Both the position numbers and the translations under genes were made by a program. 64,000 nt of DNA, taken from NCBI GenBank assembly GCA_024508855.1, contig JANINJ010000099.1:19441-83440 (forward strand), in the 5' to 3' direction. Source of the DNA: Xanthobacteraceae bacterium. Its GTDB lineage: Bacteria > Pseudomonadota > Alphaproteobacteria > Rhizobiales > Xanthobacteraceae. Under the pieces are notes generated by a model that did not search any database, was not told the origin of the DNA, and saw nothing but the letters and a program-made list of their open reading frames with translations. This document shows, piece after piece, positions 28,945 to 37,601 of this stretch; positions within the stretch are counted from its first letter, which is position 1, and every line of letters begins with the position of its first letter.

Positions 28945-29032
28945 GTCATGGCCGGGCTTGTCCCGGCCATCCACGTCCTTCCTGCTGAAGCACCGTTAAA
29001 CCGTGGATGGCCGGAATAAATCCGGCCATGAC
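28945..29032. repeat. Palindromic intergenic repeat, copy 3
   Basis: An 88-base copy with a nearly perfect left arm (GTCATGGCCGGGCTTGTCCC) and a right arm GGATGGCCGGAATAAATCCG ending in GGCCATGAC. It is the clearest of the three copies and stands between the cold-shock terminator and the DUF899 gene. Confidence 0.82.
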
Positions 29033-29170
29033 GAGCTAAACAGACGCGGAGCCGTACATGGCATCGTGCAGCGTGCGGCAGCGACGCGCCGTCGCGGTTC
29101 GGAACTTCGTCATCCTGCGCGCGTTCATTCCGATCCGCTCGAGCAGCGTCCCACCACCGCGAGGCAGCGC

Positions 29171-29893
29171 ATGGAGCATCTCAGCTATCCCAACGAGAGC
29201 AAGGCATATCGCGCGGCGCGCAACGCGCTGCTCGACGAGGAGATCGCGTTGCGCGCGCAGATCGAGGCCGTGGCGGCGAAGCGCCGCGCGCTGCCGCCGG
29301 GCGGCGAGGTGCCGCAGGATTACGTGTTCGAGCGCATCGGCACAACGCAGATGCCAGAGCAGGTGAAGATGTCAAAACTGTTCGGGCCGCACGACACGCT
29401 GATCCTCTACAGCTTCATGTACGGGCCGGAGCGCGAAAGCCCGTGCCCCGGCTGCACGCATCTGCTCGACGGCATCGACGGCGCCGCGCGGCATCTTGGC
29501 GAGCGCGCGGCGTTTCACGTCGTTGCCAAGTCGCCGATCGCGCGGCTTGCGGCCTGGGCGCACGAACGCGGCTGGGAGCACATGTCGCTGATCTCGACGG
29601 CGGGCAACAGCTACGACGCCGACTACTTCGGCGACACGTCAAAGTTTTCGGAAGGAATGCGCCAGCAGCACCAGGTGCCGGATGGCGAGAACTGGGACGA
29701 GACGATCTTCAACGTGTTCAAAAAACAGAACGGCACCATCCGCCACTTCTGGGGCTCCGAACTTTCCTTCGCGCCGCCCGCACCGGGCCAGCACCACCGC
29801 GCCGGCGACATGGCCGATCCGTTATGGAATCTGCTCGACATGACGCCCGAGGGGCGAGGCGGGGAGTGGTTTCCGAAGGTGGCTTACGAGTGA
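29171..29893 (+). CDS. DUF899 family thioredoxin-fold protein
   Basis: A 240-residue protein. DUF899 proteins have a thioredoxin-like fold; here the SFMYGPERESPCPGCTHLLDGIDG segment (split here by convention) carries a CPGC motif near residues 92-95. The N-terminal helical part is LDEEIALRAQIEAVAAKRRA. The role is unproven; a redox function is likely by fold. The ATG at 29171 starts the family's usual N-terminus, while a frame from 29003 reads through the repeat. It is convergent with the orphan gene below, 22 bases away. Confidence 0.83.
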   Translation: MEHLSYPNESKAYRAARNALLDEEIALRAQIEAVAAKRRALPPGGEVPQDYVFERIGTTQMPEQVKMSKLFGPHDTLILYSFMYGPERESPCPGCTHLLDGIDGAARHLGERAAFHVVAKSPIARLAAWAHERGWEHMSLISTAGNSYDADYFGDTSKFSEGMRQQHQVPDGENWDETIFNVFKKQNGTIRHFWGSELSFAPPAPGQHHRAGDMADPLWNLLDMTPEGRGGEWFPKVAYE

Positions 29894-29915
29894 TAAATGA
29901 TGTACGGACTATCCA

Positions 29916-31298
29916 TCACTGCGGTGCGGGAAACTCCGACACATGCTTCAGTCTCATTTCTAACTGAGATGTAGCGAAGAAGTTAAAGCCTTTATTCGCA
30001 TCCTCATAGTGTTTTCGCAGGTGGGGCGGCCAATCTGCGCAGTTCAATAGAATGAAGTCTTCACTGACCGTGCGGCTGATCTTGGGCGGCTCGATTGCTA
30101 TTCCTACGACCTTGTTTAAGTGTCCAAATTTGTTTTTTGCGGCCCCGCACGCAATCTCCAGAAGCGCCTGTCTTTTGGCGCGATAATCGCTGGGACGGTC
30201 CGTCATGTTTTCGGCTTTAACTTGGAGAAAGACGTAACCGACATCTTCAAAAAACGAAGGCATGAAGGAAAGGTATCGCATGAAAGGGGCGTCAGAAATC
30301 GGAAAACTTTTTATTGCTGCTATCATATGTTCTGCCAAAGCTCGCCTTGAGAAGCGTGGCTCTTTAGCCATCTCGTGAATAGCGGACTGTCCGAGAAACG
30401 GATTTGAGGTGCCGAGTAGTTTACCGGCCAACGCGTTGGCAGCAGTTTTTTGAATAATGCTATCCCACAGGTAAGAAATTTTGTCCGCTTCTTTCTTTCG
30501 GCGGTAAACGTCAGACGTAACAAAATTTTTCCATTCACCTTCGCCAATTGCAATAAAGTTATATTTTTCATTTTCGTTTGCGCCAATGAAATGGCGATTT
30601 GATTCTGTATCAAAATTCACGAAGTAATTTGCGAGCAAGTCTTCTTCGCCACAATAAGTTAGACAATCACATCTGCTTATTGCTCGGCCTTTTGCCGTCA
30701 AATAGCTGGTGAAATCAAAAATCGTGTCTAGCTCGTTTAAAATAATTGATAGGTTATGCGTATCAAATACATGAACAAGCAAGGATTTGTCTAAGTCGAT
30801 CATGAATGGAAAGGACGGCATCCCATTAATCTGACTGCCGTAACAAATAGCCAAGCTGCCATAAACGTTTTCCCTGGAAGCTCTTTTGCATGCTTCCATA
30901 GCGCCGTGAGCTACGACAATATTGTGGACTGTTATCTTCGAACGATCGATAGGAATCGGGAAGAGTGTGTTTCGCGAAACGTCCAGAAATATATCGCGGC
31001 CACTTCTGACGTATCTTTCTGCACCACGCACAGTACGAATTTGAGCGTCGATTACATTCCGTTTCCATCTACGCCAAATAGTTGCGTGATCTTTTTCGAA
31101 ACCATCAAACGTGCTGCTCTCTCTATCGAAAAATATAAATACGTCATTCTCGAAAACGGCAATGAGATCACAAAGTTCTTTACCGTCGTCTTTTACCGGG
31201 TTGGGATAGCTCCAGAGCTTCAGAAACGACTGTTCGCAAAGCTCTGCCAATTGACGCTCGGTGCGCGTTGCGCCTGCTGATTTAACGATTTTTATCAT
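29916..31298 (-). CDS. Orphan low-GC protein of unknown function, possible N-terminal nuclease-like motif
   Basis: A 460-residue protein I could not assign. GC is far lower than around it: 25 of 60 bases in 30481-30540 by hand count. The N-terminus has a conserved Glu (Glu14 in TERQLAELCE), then WSYPNPVKDDGKELCDLIAV with Asp44 and a hydrophobic strand ending FFDRES (Asp58, Arg59). This order resembles a restriction-endonuclease-like core, with Arg where Lys would be expected. From memory, similar uncharacterised proteins with WSYPN and KELCDL occur sporadically in many bacteria. No signal peptide, membrane segment or known C-terminal domain was seen. A dyad covers its ribosome-binding region. 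Likely acquired by transfer; a defence role is only a guess. Confidence 0.8.
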   Translation of the reverse strand: MIKIVKSAGATRTERQLAELCEQSFLKLWSYPNPVKDDGKELCDLIAVFENDVFIFFDRESSTFDGFEKDHATIWRRWKRNVIDAQIRTVRGAERYVRSGRDIFLDVSRNTLFPIPIDRSKITVHNIVVAHGAMEACKRASRENVYGSLAICYGSQINGMPSFPFMIDLDKSLLVHVFDTHNLSIILNELDTIFDFTSYLTAKGRAISRCDCLTYCGEEDLLANYFVNFDTESNRHFIGANENEKYNFIAIGEGEWKNFVTSDVYRRKKEADKISYLWDSIIQKTAANALAGKLLGTSNPFLGQSAIHEMAKEPRFSRRALAEHMIAAIKSFPISDAPFMRYLSFMPSFFEDVGYVFLQVKAENMTDRPSDYRAKRQALLEIACGAAKNKFGHLNKVVGIAIEPPKISRTVSEDFILLNCADWPPHLRKHYEDANKGFNFFATSQLEMRLKHVSEFPAPQ

Positions 31299-31301
31299 GG
31301 C

Positions 31302-31331
31302 TTATTCGTTCCCCCAGTTGGGAACAAATAA
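31302..31331. promoter_or_regulatory. 12-bp dyad over the ribosome-binding region of the orphan gene
   Basis: Arms 31302-31313 (TTATTCGTTCCC) and 31320-31331 (GGGAACAAATAA) are complementary at 11 of 12 positions around a 6-base spacer. The dyad starts 3 bases before the ATG of the 460-residue gene, so in the transcript it would bury the GGGGGAA ribosome-binding site in a stem. As DNA it could be an operator between that gene and the promoter at 31347. Confidence 0.6.
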
Positions 31332-31346
31332 GTGGGCTTCTTTTAG

Positions 31347-31375
31347 TTGACAAACAGTGGGATTTGGATTATATT
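31347..31375 (+). promoter_or_regulatory. Consensus sigma-70 type promoter
   Basis: TTGACA at 31347-31352, a 17-base spacer, and TATATT at 31370-31375 match the housekeeping consensus almost fully. Transcription would start near 31382 and run into the hairpin-rich region up to about 31945. No coding gene follows closely; the next plus-strand gene starts at 32079. Confidence 0.65.
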
Positions 31376-31381
31376 CCTATT

Positions 31382-31945
31382 TATCCCGCCTCACTGAGAG
31401 GGGCGGCTCGCGATCGTCACGGTCTGCGGGGCGGGATGCGGTGGACGCCGCGGCGTTCGATGCGCCCAAGCGTGGGCCGGTAAGCCGAAAGGCCGGCCGG
31501 AACGTGCAAGGGAAGGCTGACGACCACGCCGGGGCGGACGGTCCAAGTCGCGTGATCCTGGCGCATCGCCTTGCGCCATGGGGCGGCGCCGGCCTTAGGT
31601 CCTCGAATGAGGAGAGGCCGGTGCGTTAGTCCCCTGCAGTGGCGGTTTACCCAAGGGTCGGCCGCCGGGGGTCTCGCGAAGCAAGCCGTTAAAACCATCG
31701 CGTGCGGAACGCCGGATGTGTCCGGTGCTTTCGTGGTGACTAACTCGTGCGCTTTTATCACTGCGCATGAGGCTGCGGACGCATCGCGCGTCCGGCGTTC
31801 CGCGCGCCCTCTCAAGCAGAGGGCGGGACGTTCACCCCATAGCTCGGACGTGGAAACACGCCGCGAGATCGCGAAGGTGTGTCTCGCGACCGCCTCGCGC
31901 GGGCGTCGTCGGGAGTACCGCCGCACGGTGCCCTGCACAAAAGTT
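31382..31945 (+). ncRNA. Putative structured non-coding RNA / dispersed element, about 560 bases
   Basis: GC-rich DNA dense in complementary segments: a GCCCA/TGGGC hairpin with loop AGCG (31464-31477); GGCGCA/TGCGCC (31560-31577); a nested hairpin CGGCCT with inner TCCTC-GAAT-GAGGA (31590-31620); a 17-bp stem with one G-T pair joining 31700-31716 to 31791-31807; GCCCTCT/AGAGGGC (31806-31824); CGCGAGA/TCTCGCG (31862-31888). A consensus promoter lies just upstream. Open frames here have no recognisable protein features. From memory, similar sequence recurs in Bradyrhizobium genomes, where spurious ORFs are called on it. Ends are approximate; no terminator was seen. Confidence 0.5.
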
Positions 31946-32078
31946 GCGTTGAGGCGCTGCCGTTCATCACACCTGCGTTTTGCTACTTTTTACTGCAGCC
32001 GGGGCGCTGGCAAATTCGCGCGGCGCATAGTTAGATGCCCGCGTTTTAATAAAAAATCTTCCAAGGGAGTAAACTCGA

Positions 32079-33302
32079 ATGATCCGCCTGTCTTCCAAGC
32101 TGGTCGCGGTTTCGGCCGCCGCCATGCTGCTCTCCGCCGGCAGCGCACTCGCGCAAAAGAAATACGATACCGGCGCCTCCGATACCGAAATCAAGATCGG
32201 CAATATCGAGGCCTACAGCGGCCCGGCGTCGGCCTATGGCATCATCGGCAAGACCGAAGAAGCCTACTTCAAGATGGTCAACGACAACGGCGGCATCAAA
32301 GGCCGCAAGATCAATTTCATCACCTACGACGACGGCTACAGCCCGCCGAAGACCGTCGAGCAGACCCGCAAGCTGGTCGAGAGCGACGAGGTGCTGTTCA
32401 TCTTCAATCCGCTCGGCACGCCTACCCAGTCGGCGGTGCACAAGTACATGAACGCCAAGAAGGTGCCGCAACTGTTCATCGCGTCCGGCTCCAGCAAGTG
32501 GGACGACGCGAAGAATTTCCCGTGGACCATGGGCTATCAGCCGAGCTACCGCTCGGAAGCGCGCATCTTCGCCAAGTACGTGCTCGCCAACAAGCCGGAT
32601 GCGAAGGTCGGCGTGCTCTATGCCAACGACGATTTCGGCAAGGACTATGTGCTCGGCCTCAAGGATGTGTTCGGCGACAAGGCGTCGAAACTCATCGTCG
32701 CCCAGGAAACCTACGAGAATAGCGAGCCGACCATCGACTCCCACATCGTCAAGTTGAAGGACGCGGGCGCCGATGTCTTCATCAACATCTCGACGCCGAA
32801 GTTCGCAGCGCAGGCGATCAAGAAGATGCACGAGATCGGCTGGAAGCCGATGCATCTGATGACCGACGTGTCGATCTCGATCGGTGCGGTGATGAAGCCG
32901 GCTGGCCTCGACGCTTCCGAGGGCGTGCTCTCGGCGGGCTATCTCAAGGACGCCGCCGATCCGCAGTGGAAGGACGACGCCGGCATGAAGAAGTTCATGG
33001 CCTTCGTCGACAAGTACATGCCGGGCGCCAACGTCACCGACGCCAACATGGTCTATGGCTACTCGGCCGCGCAGACCATGGTGCACGTGCTGGAGAAGTG
33101 CGGCGACGATCTCACCCGCGCCAACGTCATGAAGCAGGCCGCCAGCATCGACAAGTTCGTGCCGGATACGTTGCTTCCGGGCGTCTACGTCAAGACCAGC
33201 GCCACCGACTTCGCGCCGATCGAGCAGCTCAAGATGATGAAGTTCTCGAGAGGCAAGTGGGACCTGTTCGGCGACGTGCTCAGCGCCGAAACCGAGCGCT
33301 GA
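32079..33302 (+). CDS. Orphan Liv-type ABC substrate-binding protein
   Basis: A 407-residue periplasmic binding protein with a signal peptide (cut after ALA near residue 25) and the mature start TEIKIGNIEAYSGPASAYG. A long conserved segment (GLKDVFGDKASKLIVAQETY) matches the Leu/Ile/Val-binding fold. No transporter subunits are adjacent. It is the third such protein in the window. The ligand is unknown. Confidence 0.9.
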   Translation: MIRLSSKLVAVSAAAMLLSAGSALAQKKYDTGASDTEIKIGNIEAYSGPASAYGIIGKTEEAYFKMVNDNGGIKGRKINFITYDDGYSPPKTVEQTRKLVESDEVLFIFNPLGTPTQSAVHKYMNAKKVPQLFIASGSSKWDDAKNFPWTMGYQPSYRSEARIFAKYVLANKPDAKVGVLYANDDFGKDYVLGLKDVFGDKASKLIVAQETYENSEPTIDSHIVKLKDAGADVFINISTPKFAAQAIKKMHEIGWKPMHLMTDVSISIGAVMKPAGLDASEGVLSAGYLKDAADPQWKDDAGMKKFMAFVDKYMPGANVTDANMVYGYSAAQTMVHVLEKCGDDLTRANVMKQAASIDKFVPDTLLPGVYVKTSATDFAPIEQLKMMKFSRGKWDLFGDVLSAETER

Positions 33303-33315
33303 CGGGAAGGGCGGC

Positions 33316-33358
33316 CGTCATCCCGAGGTGCGAGCCACTTGGCGAGCCTCGAAGGATG
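33316..33358. repeat. Fragment of a second dispersed palindromic repeat
   Basis: GTCATCCCGAGGTGCGAGCC followed by GAGCCTCGAAGGATG forms an imperfect palindrome. Sequences of this type (CCTCGAAGGATG with a CATCC partner) recur between genes in Bradyrhizobium-group genomes, from memory. Only one copy was seen here. Confidence 0.5.
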
Positions 33359-33407
33359 TGCGGCCGCGGCCCTTCGGGTTGCAACGCGTGAAACGATCGC
33401 CCCGGCG

Positions 33408-34760
33408 TCAGGCCGCCGCGGCGATCGTCTTCAAAAAGCCGTCGATCTCGCTCTGCAGGCTGGAGGTGGAATCCGACAGCTGCTTCGCCGACGACAGCAG
33501 CTGTGTCGACGCCGCGCCGGTCTGGTTGGCGCCGGCGCTGACTTCCGCGATGGTGCCCGCGACCTGGGTGGTGCCGGCGGCGGTGCGCTGGATGTTGCCG
33601 GAAATCTCCTGGGTCGCCGCGCCCTGTTCCTCGATCGCCGCCGAGATCGCGGTGGTGATCTCGGAAATCTGGCCGATCGTCGAACTGATCATGCGGATCG
33701 AGTTCACCGCCTCTTCGGTCGCGGTCTGCATCCCGGCGATCTGCACGCCGATCTCGTCGGTGGCCTTCGCGGTCTGCGCCGCCAGTGCCTTCACCTCCTG
33801 CGCCACCACGGCAAAACCACGCCCGGCTTCTCCCGCCCGCGCAGCTTCGATGGTGGCGTTGAGTGCCAGCAGGTTGGTCTGCTCGGCCACCGAGGTGATC
33901 AGCTTGATGACGTCACCGATCCGGCTTGCCGCCTGCGACAGCGCATTGATGCGGGCATCGGTCTGGTTGGCCTGCTCCACCGCGTTGGTCGCGATGCGGT
34001 TCGATTCCTGCACCTGCTTGGAGATCTCCTGCACCGAGCTCGCCAGTTCCTCGGTCGCCGACGCCACCGACTGCACGTTGCTGGAAGCGTCTTCCGACGC
34101 GTCCTTCACAACCCGCGCCAGCCGCGTGGTGTTGTCGGCGTTGTCGCTCAGCGACCGCGCGGTGCTTTCCAGCTCGGTGGAAGCGCTGGACAGCGAGCCG
34201 ATGATGTCGCGGAAGCGGCCGCCGGCATCGGCGATGGCTTCCTTCCGGACCTGGCGGTTGGAGCCGAAATACACCGCGACGGTGGTCTCGGTATCGAAGG
34301 TCATTGCCTTGGAGACGGCCTTCAGCATCGCGGCCTTCTTGTCGCGTGCGGCCGCAATCGCCGCCTTGCCGAAGCGCGGCACGGTGACGCTGGCCTCGAT
34401 CTCCTTCATCAACTGGTCCGCGGTGAACATCTGGCGGCAGCCGACGTACCATTGCGGCGCCACGCCGGCGTTCTGGTTGAACTCGCAGACCCGCTGCGCG
34501 GAGGCGCGATAGGCTTCGTCCAGGTTGCCCGCCGTGATCAGCTCCCAATGGGCAAGCTGCATGCGGATCGCTTCCGGTACGCTCTGCGGGTCTTTAAAGA
34601 TGCTGGACGAGGGGTCGTACTGGCGGACCTTCTCGTAGAATTTGGTTAGAATCCCCGGCAGACATTTGGCCAGGAACGGCTGCATCTCGCGAAGCGTGGC
34701 CCGGGTGGCGTCATCGATCTGAATCATATCGAGACGGATGTGGTTCCAGTCGGGGGTCAT
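33408..34760 (-). CDS. Soluble globin-coupled methyl-accepting chemotaxis-type transducer, heme His replaced
   Basis: A 450-residue protein. Residues 1-160 form a protoglobin-like sensor domain ([18 protein letters not shown], then GVAPQWYVG). The rest is an MCP signalling domain with the hairpin tip [20 protein letters not shown]. No membrane segment is present. In globin-coupled sensors the proximal heme His lies four residues before the Gly of the IGL-P-WY motif; here that residue is Asn95 (AAC). Heme binding may therefore be lost or altered. I chose the ATG at 34760, with GGAG before it; an upstream start at 34796 adds 12 residues. Confidence 0.9.
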   Translation of the reverse strand: MTPDWNHIRLDMIQIDDATRATLREMQPFLAKCLPGILTKFYEKVRQYDPSSSIFKDPQSVPEAIRMQLAHWELITAGNLDEAYRASAQRVCEFNQNAGVAPQWYVGCRQMFTADQLMKEIEASVTVPRFGKAAIAAARDKKAAMLKAVSKAMTFDTETTVAVYFGSNRQVRKEAIADAGGRFRDIIGSLSSASTELESTARSLSDNADNTTRLARVVKDASEDASSNVQSVASATEELASSVQEISKQVQESNRIATNAVEQANQTDARINALSQAASRIGDVIKLITSVAEQTNLLALNATIEAARAGEAGRGFAVVAQEVKALAAQTAKATDEIGVQIAGMQTATEEAVNSIRMISSTIGQISEITTAISAAIEEQGAATQEISGNIQRTAAGTTQVAGTIAEVSAGANQTGAASTQLLSSAKQLSDSTSSLQSEIDGFLKTIAAAA

Positions 34761-34862
34761 TCTGATCTCCGGGCAGGCCGTTATGGGGTCACCCATGTTA
34801 CGGAATTACCCTTAATGGAGTGCGAATGTACCGTTCCCGGAGGCGGTTCGGATTTCCCCACG

Positions 34863-34887
34863 AAAAAGGCCCCGGATGTCCGGGGCC
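34863..34887 (-). terminator. Rho-independent terminator after the FAH-fold gene
   Basis: A 9-bp stem GGCCCCGGA / TCCGGGGCC with a TG loop, with AAAAA on its left, which gives a U-run in minus-strand transcripts. It lies 27 bases after the stop of the minus-strand gene at 34914. Confidence 0.88.
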
Positions 34888-34913
34888 TCGGATAGCTCGA
34901 ATGATGGAAGCGG

Positions 34914-35612
34914 TCAGGCCGGCTGGCCGATCGCAACCTTCAACGTGCCGATACCGTCGATACCGCATTCGATCTTGTCGCCGGGCTTGAGCGCGCCGAC
35001 GCCCGCGGGTGTGCCGGTCATGATGATATCACCGGCTGCGAGTGCGACCTGCTCGGAGAGCTGCGCGATGATCTCGGGCACATTCCAGATCAGTTCGGTG
35101 AGGTCGCCTTTCTGCTTCTCGGTGCCGTTGACCGACAACCAGATCTTCCCCTTGGTCGGGTGTCCGATCTTCGCGGCCGGCTGCAACGCACCGCAGGGGG
35201 CCGACTGGTCGAACGACTTTCCGATCTCCCAGGGCCGCTCTTTCTTGCGCGATGCCTGCTGCAGGTCGCGGCGGGTCAGATCGATACCGACGCCGTAGCC
35301 GAATACGTGATCGAGCGCTTTTGCGGCCGGGATATTCAGGCCGCCGCTCTTCATCGCCACGACAAGCTCGACCTCGTGATGGAAGTCCTTCGTGAGCGGC
35401 GGGTAGGGAATGGTTGTGCCGTCGGCAACGATCATGTCGGCGTGCTTGGCGAAGAAGAACGGCGGCGCGCGCTCGTCGTTGCCCATCTCACGGATGTGTT
35501 CGAGATAGTTGCGTCCCACGCACCAGATACGGCGCACCGGAAAGACCTTTGAATCACCGGCAACCGGAATGGAAGCCTGTGGCGGGGGAGCAATGATGAA
35601 GGATGCGCTCAT
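34914..35612 (-). CDS. Fumarylacetoacetate hydrolase-family protein
   Basis: A 232-residue single-domain FAH-fold enzyme. Metal ligands are expected in FHHEVELVVAMK (two Glu) and in GYGVGIDLTRRD (Asp), and GDIIMTGTPAGVGALKPGD closes the site. Family members of this size hydrolyse fumarylpyruvate or acylpyruvates, or decarboxylate oxaloacetate; the substrate is not decided by sequence. I chose the ATG at 35612, just before the family start; an in-frame extension to 35855 looks non-coding. Confidence 0.88.
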   Translation of the reverse strand: MSASFIIAPPPQASIPVAGDSKVFPVRRIWCVGRNYLEHIREMGNDERAPPFFFAKHADMIVADGTTIPYPPLTKDFHHEVELVVAMKSGGLNIPAAKALDHVFGYGVGIDLTRRDLQQASRKKERPWEIGKSFDQSAPCGALQPAAKIGHPTKGKIWLSVNGTEKQKGDLTELIWNVPEIIAQLSEQVALAAGDIIMTGTPAGVGALKPGDKIECGIDGIGTLKVAIGQPA

Positions 35613-35676
35613 GAATTGTTCTCGGCAATCGCGTGTGAGGGTGTTCAGAGAAGAGTGATAGACGAAGGAGTCGATG

Positions 35677-37479
35677 TTAGGCCGATGCGGCGATGGCCGC
35701 CAGCGGCGCTGTGTCGCGATGTTGTAGGCGGAAGAAGGAAGCGTAGCGACCGCCGCGTCGTAGCAGTTCCTCGTGCCGCCCGCGCTCGACGATCTCGCCG
35801 CCTTCGACCACAAGGATAGCGTCAGAATGCATAATGGTATGCAGCCGGTGCGCAATCACGATCGTAGTGCGATTCTGGCAAAGGTGGTTGATCGCTTCCT
35901 GCACCTGTTTCTCGGATTCGGAATCGAGCGCAGCCGTGGCCTCGTCGAGCAGGATGATCGGAGCATTCTTGATCAGCGCGCGGGCAATGGCGATGCGTTG
36001 GCGCTGGCCGCCTGACAACTGCGTGCCGTGCTCACCGACGGGGGTATCGTAGCCAAGCGGAAAGCCCATGATGAAATCGTGCGCGCAGGCCGCCTTGGCC
36101 GCTGCGACGATCTCGTCGTCGGTCGCGCCCGTTTTACCGAACGCGATGTTCTCGCGGATGGTCGCGCGGAACAGATAAACATCCTGGCCGACATAGGCGG
36201 TCTGCTGCCGTAGCGACCGGCGCGACACATTCGAGATGTTCTGGCTGTCAATGAGGATCGCGCCGTCGGTGACTTCATAAAGCCGCAGCAACAGCGCCAG
36301 CACCGTCGACTTGCCGCCGCCCGAAGGACCGACCAGCGCGGTGACCTTGCCGGGCTCCGCGACGAAGCTCATCCGGTTGAGAACCGGTTCGTTCGCGCGA
36401 TAGGCGAAAGTGACATCGCGCAGTTCGACCTGGGCATTGACCAGTTTCAGTTCGGGCTTGTCTGAATCGTCCGGCTCGGTGGCGGGACTGTCGACGATCT
36501 CCAGCAGCTTGCGTGCGCCGATCAGGCTGCTGTTCAGTTCGATGTTGAGGCGAGCGAGGCGCTTCGCCGGCTCATAGGCCAGCAGAAACGCAGTGAGGAA
36601 CGAAAAGAACTGGCCGGGCGTGGCGCCCATCGCCACGACGCGATAGCCGCCGTACATCAGGCCGCCGGCGATGGCGAAGCCGCCGAGCGTCTCCATCAGG
36701 GGGCTCGACCGGTTGGAGATGCGTGCCATCTTGTTGGAGTCGCGCTCGACCGCAGCGATGCTGGTATCGATCCGGTCGCGCATGGTCTGCTCGAGCGTGA
36801 AAGCCTTGACCGTGCGGATACCTTGCAGAGACTCCTGCATCGTCTCCATGATATCCGCCGTGCCATGGAATTGGCTGTGGGCGAGGCCTTTGATGCGCTT
36901 CACCAGTTTGCGCAGCACCAGCATCGCCGGCGGCGCGACCAGGAATCCGAACAGCGACATATACGGATCTTGCGTCACCATCACGATGACGAGTCCGATC
37001 AGCGACAGAAGATCGCGTCCGACGGCATTGATCAGGAGATTGAGGACCTGAGTGACCGACGTCGCGCCTGCAGTCAAGCGCGCAAGAAATTCGGAGGAGT
37101 GACGTTGCGAGAAGAAACCGATGCTCTCGCTCATCAACTTGGAGAACAGCCGGCGTTGGTTGTTGGCGAGGATCGCGTTGCTGATTTGCGAGAGGATCAC
37201 CGAGTGACCGTAGGTCGCCGCTCCCTTCAGCGTAAAGATGACGATGGTAACGATGGACAGCAGGAAGATGCCTTGCACGTCCTTCTCGACATAGGCCTTG
37301 TTGATCACCTTTCCGAGCAGGTAAGCCGACCCGGCCGTCGTCGCGGCTGCGACGGCCATCAACAGAAAGGCCGCCAGATAGCGCCGCCAATAGGCAGCAG
37401 CCTGTTCCATGATCAGGCGTCGAATAAGCGCGGCGGCGCCCGATGGATCGTCGGTAATCTTGCGTGGGTTGTCGGTCAT
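35677..37479 (-). CDS. MsbA-like ABC exporter (permease fused to ATPase)
   Basis: A 600-residue half-transporter that should act as a homodimer. Six membrane helices occupy about residues 25-330, followed by an ATPase domain with Walker A GPSGGGKST, signature LSGGQRQRIAIARAL and Walker B IILLDEATAALD. It is close in type to MsbA, the flippase for lipid A-core, and it sits beside the LPS cluster, which supports that role. Drug or other lipid export is possible. The ATG at 37479 starts the family; the frame continues upstream to 37575. Confidence 0.88.
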   Translation of the reverse strand: MTDNPRKITDDPSGAAALIRRLIMEQAAAYWRRYLAAFLLMAVAAATTAGSAYLLGKVINKAYVEKDVQGIFLLSIVTIVIFTLKGAATYGHSVILSQISNAILANNQRRLFSKLMSESIGFFSQRHSSEFLARLTAGATSVTQVLNLLINAVGRDLLSLIGLVIVMVTQDPYMSLFGFLVAPPAMLVLRKLVKRIKGLAHSQFHGTADIMETMQESLQGIRTVKAFTLEQTMRDRIDTSIAAVERDSNKMARISNRSSPLMETLGGFAIAGGLMYGGYRVVAMGATPGQFFSFLTAFLLAYEPAKRLARLNIELNSSLIGARKLLEIVDSPATEPDDSDKPELKLVNAQVELRDVTFAYRANEPVLNRMSFVAEPGKVTALVGPSGGGKSTVLALLLRLYEVTDGAILIDSQNISNVSRRSLRQQTAYVGQDVYLFRATIRENIAFGKTGATDDEIVAAAKAACAHDFIMGFPLGYDTPVGEHGTQLSGGQRQRIAIARALIKNAPIILLDEATAALDSESEKQVQEAINHLCQNRTTIVIAHRLHTIMHSDAILVVEGGEIVERGRHEELLRRGGRYASFFRLQHRDTAPLAAIAASA

Positions 37480-37601
37480 CCGCGTTCCATTGACGGGGCG
37501 CGAACGGTACGGCGCGCGCGTCAGGGTTGTATGCGAAACGTCCGTCTCATTGCCTGTTATGGGTGGCTTTTTCAAGCCAAAAGCGGCACTCGCACCGTCA
37601 A

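Larger units (their letters stand above)
31299..32078. other. 780-base region without a protein gene
   Basis: Contains the dyad (31302-31331), the promoter (31347-31375) and the hairpin-rich element (to about 31945). The last ~130 bases are more AT-rich and should hold the promoter of the binding-protein gene at 32079, with GGGAG ahead of its ATG. No integrase, attachment site or tRNA was seen. Confidence 0.6.

Noticed and set aside
29900..32050. Prophage or integrative element
   Set aside because: No integrase, recombinase, phage structural gene, tRNA or flanking direct repeat was found, so only a possible small island is reported.
31571..32722. Long open frame on the plus strand through the hairpin-rich region and into the binding-protein gene
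   Set aside because: It runs out of frame through the well-supported gene at 32079-33302, has no ribosome-binding site or protein features, and its composition follows the underlying hairpins.
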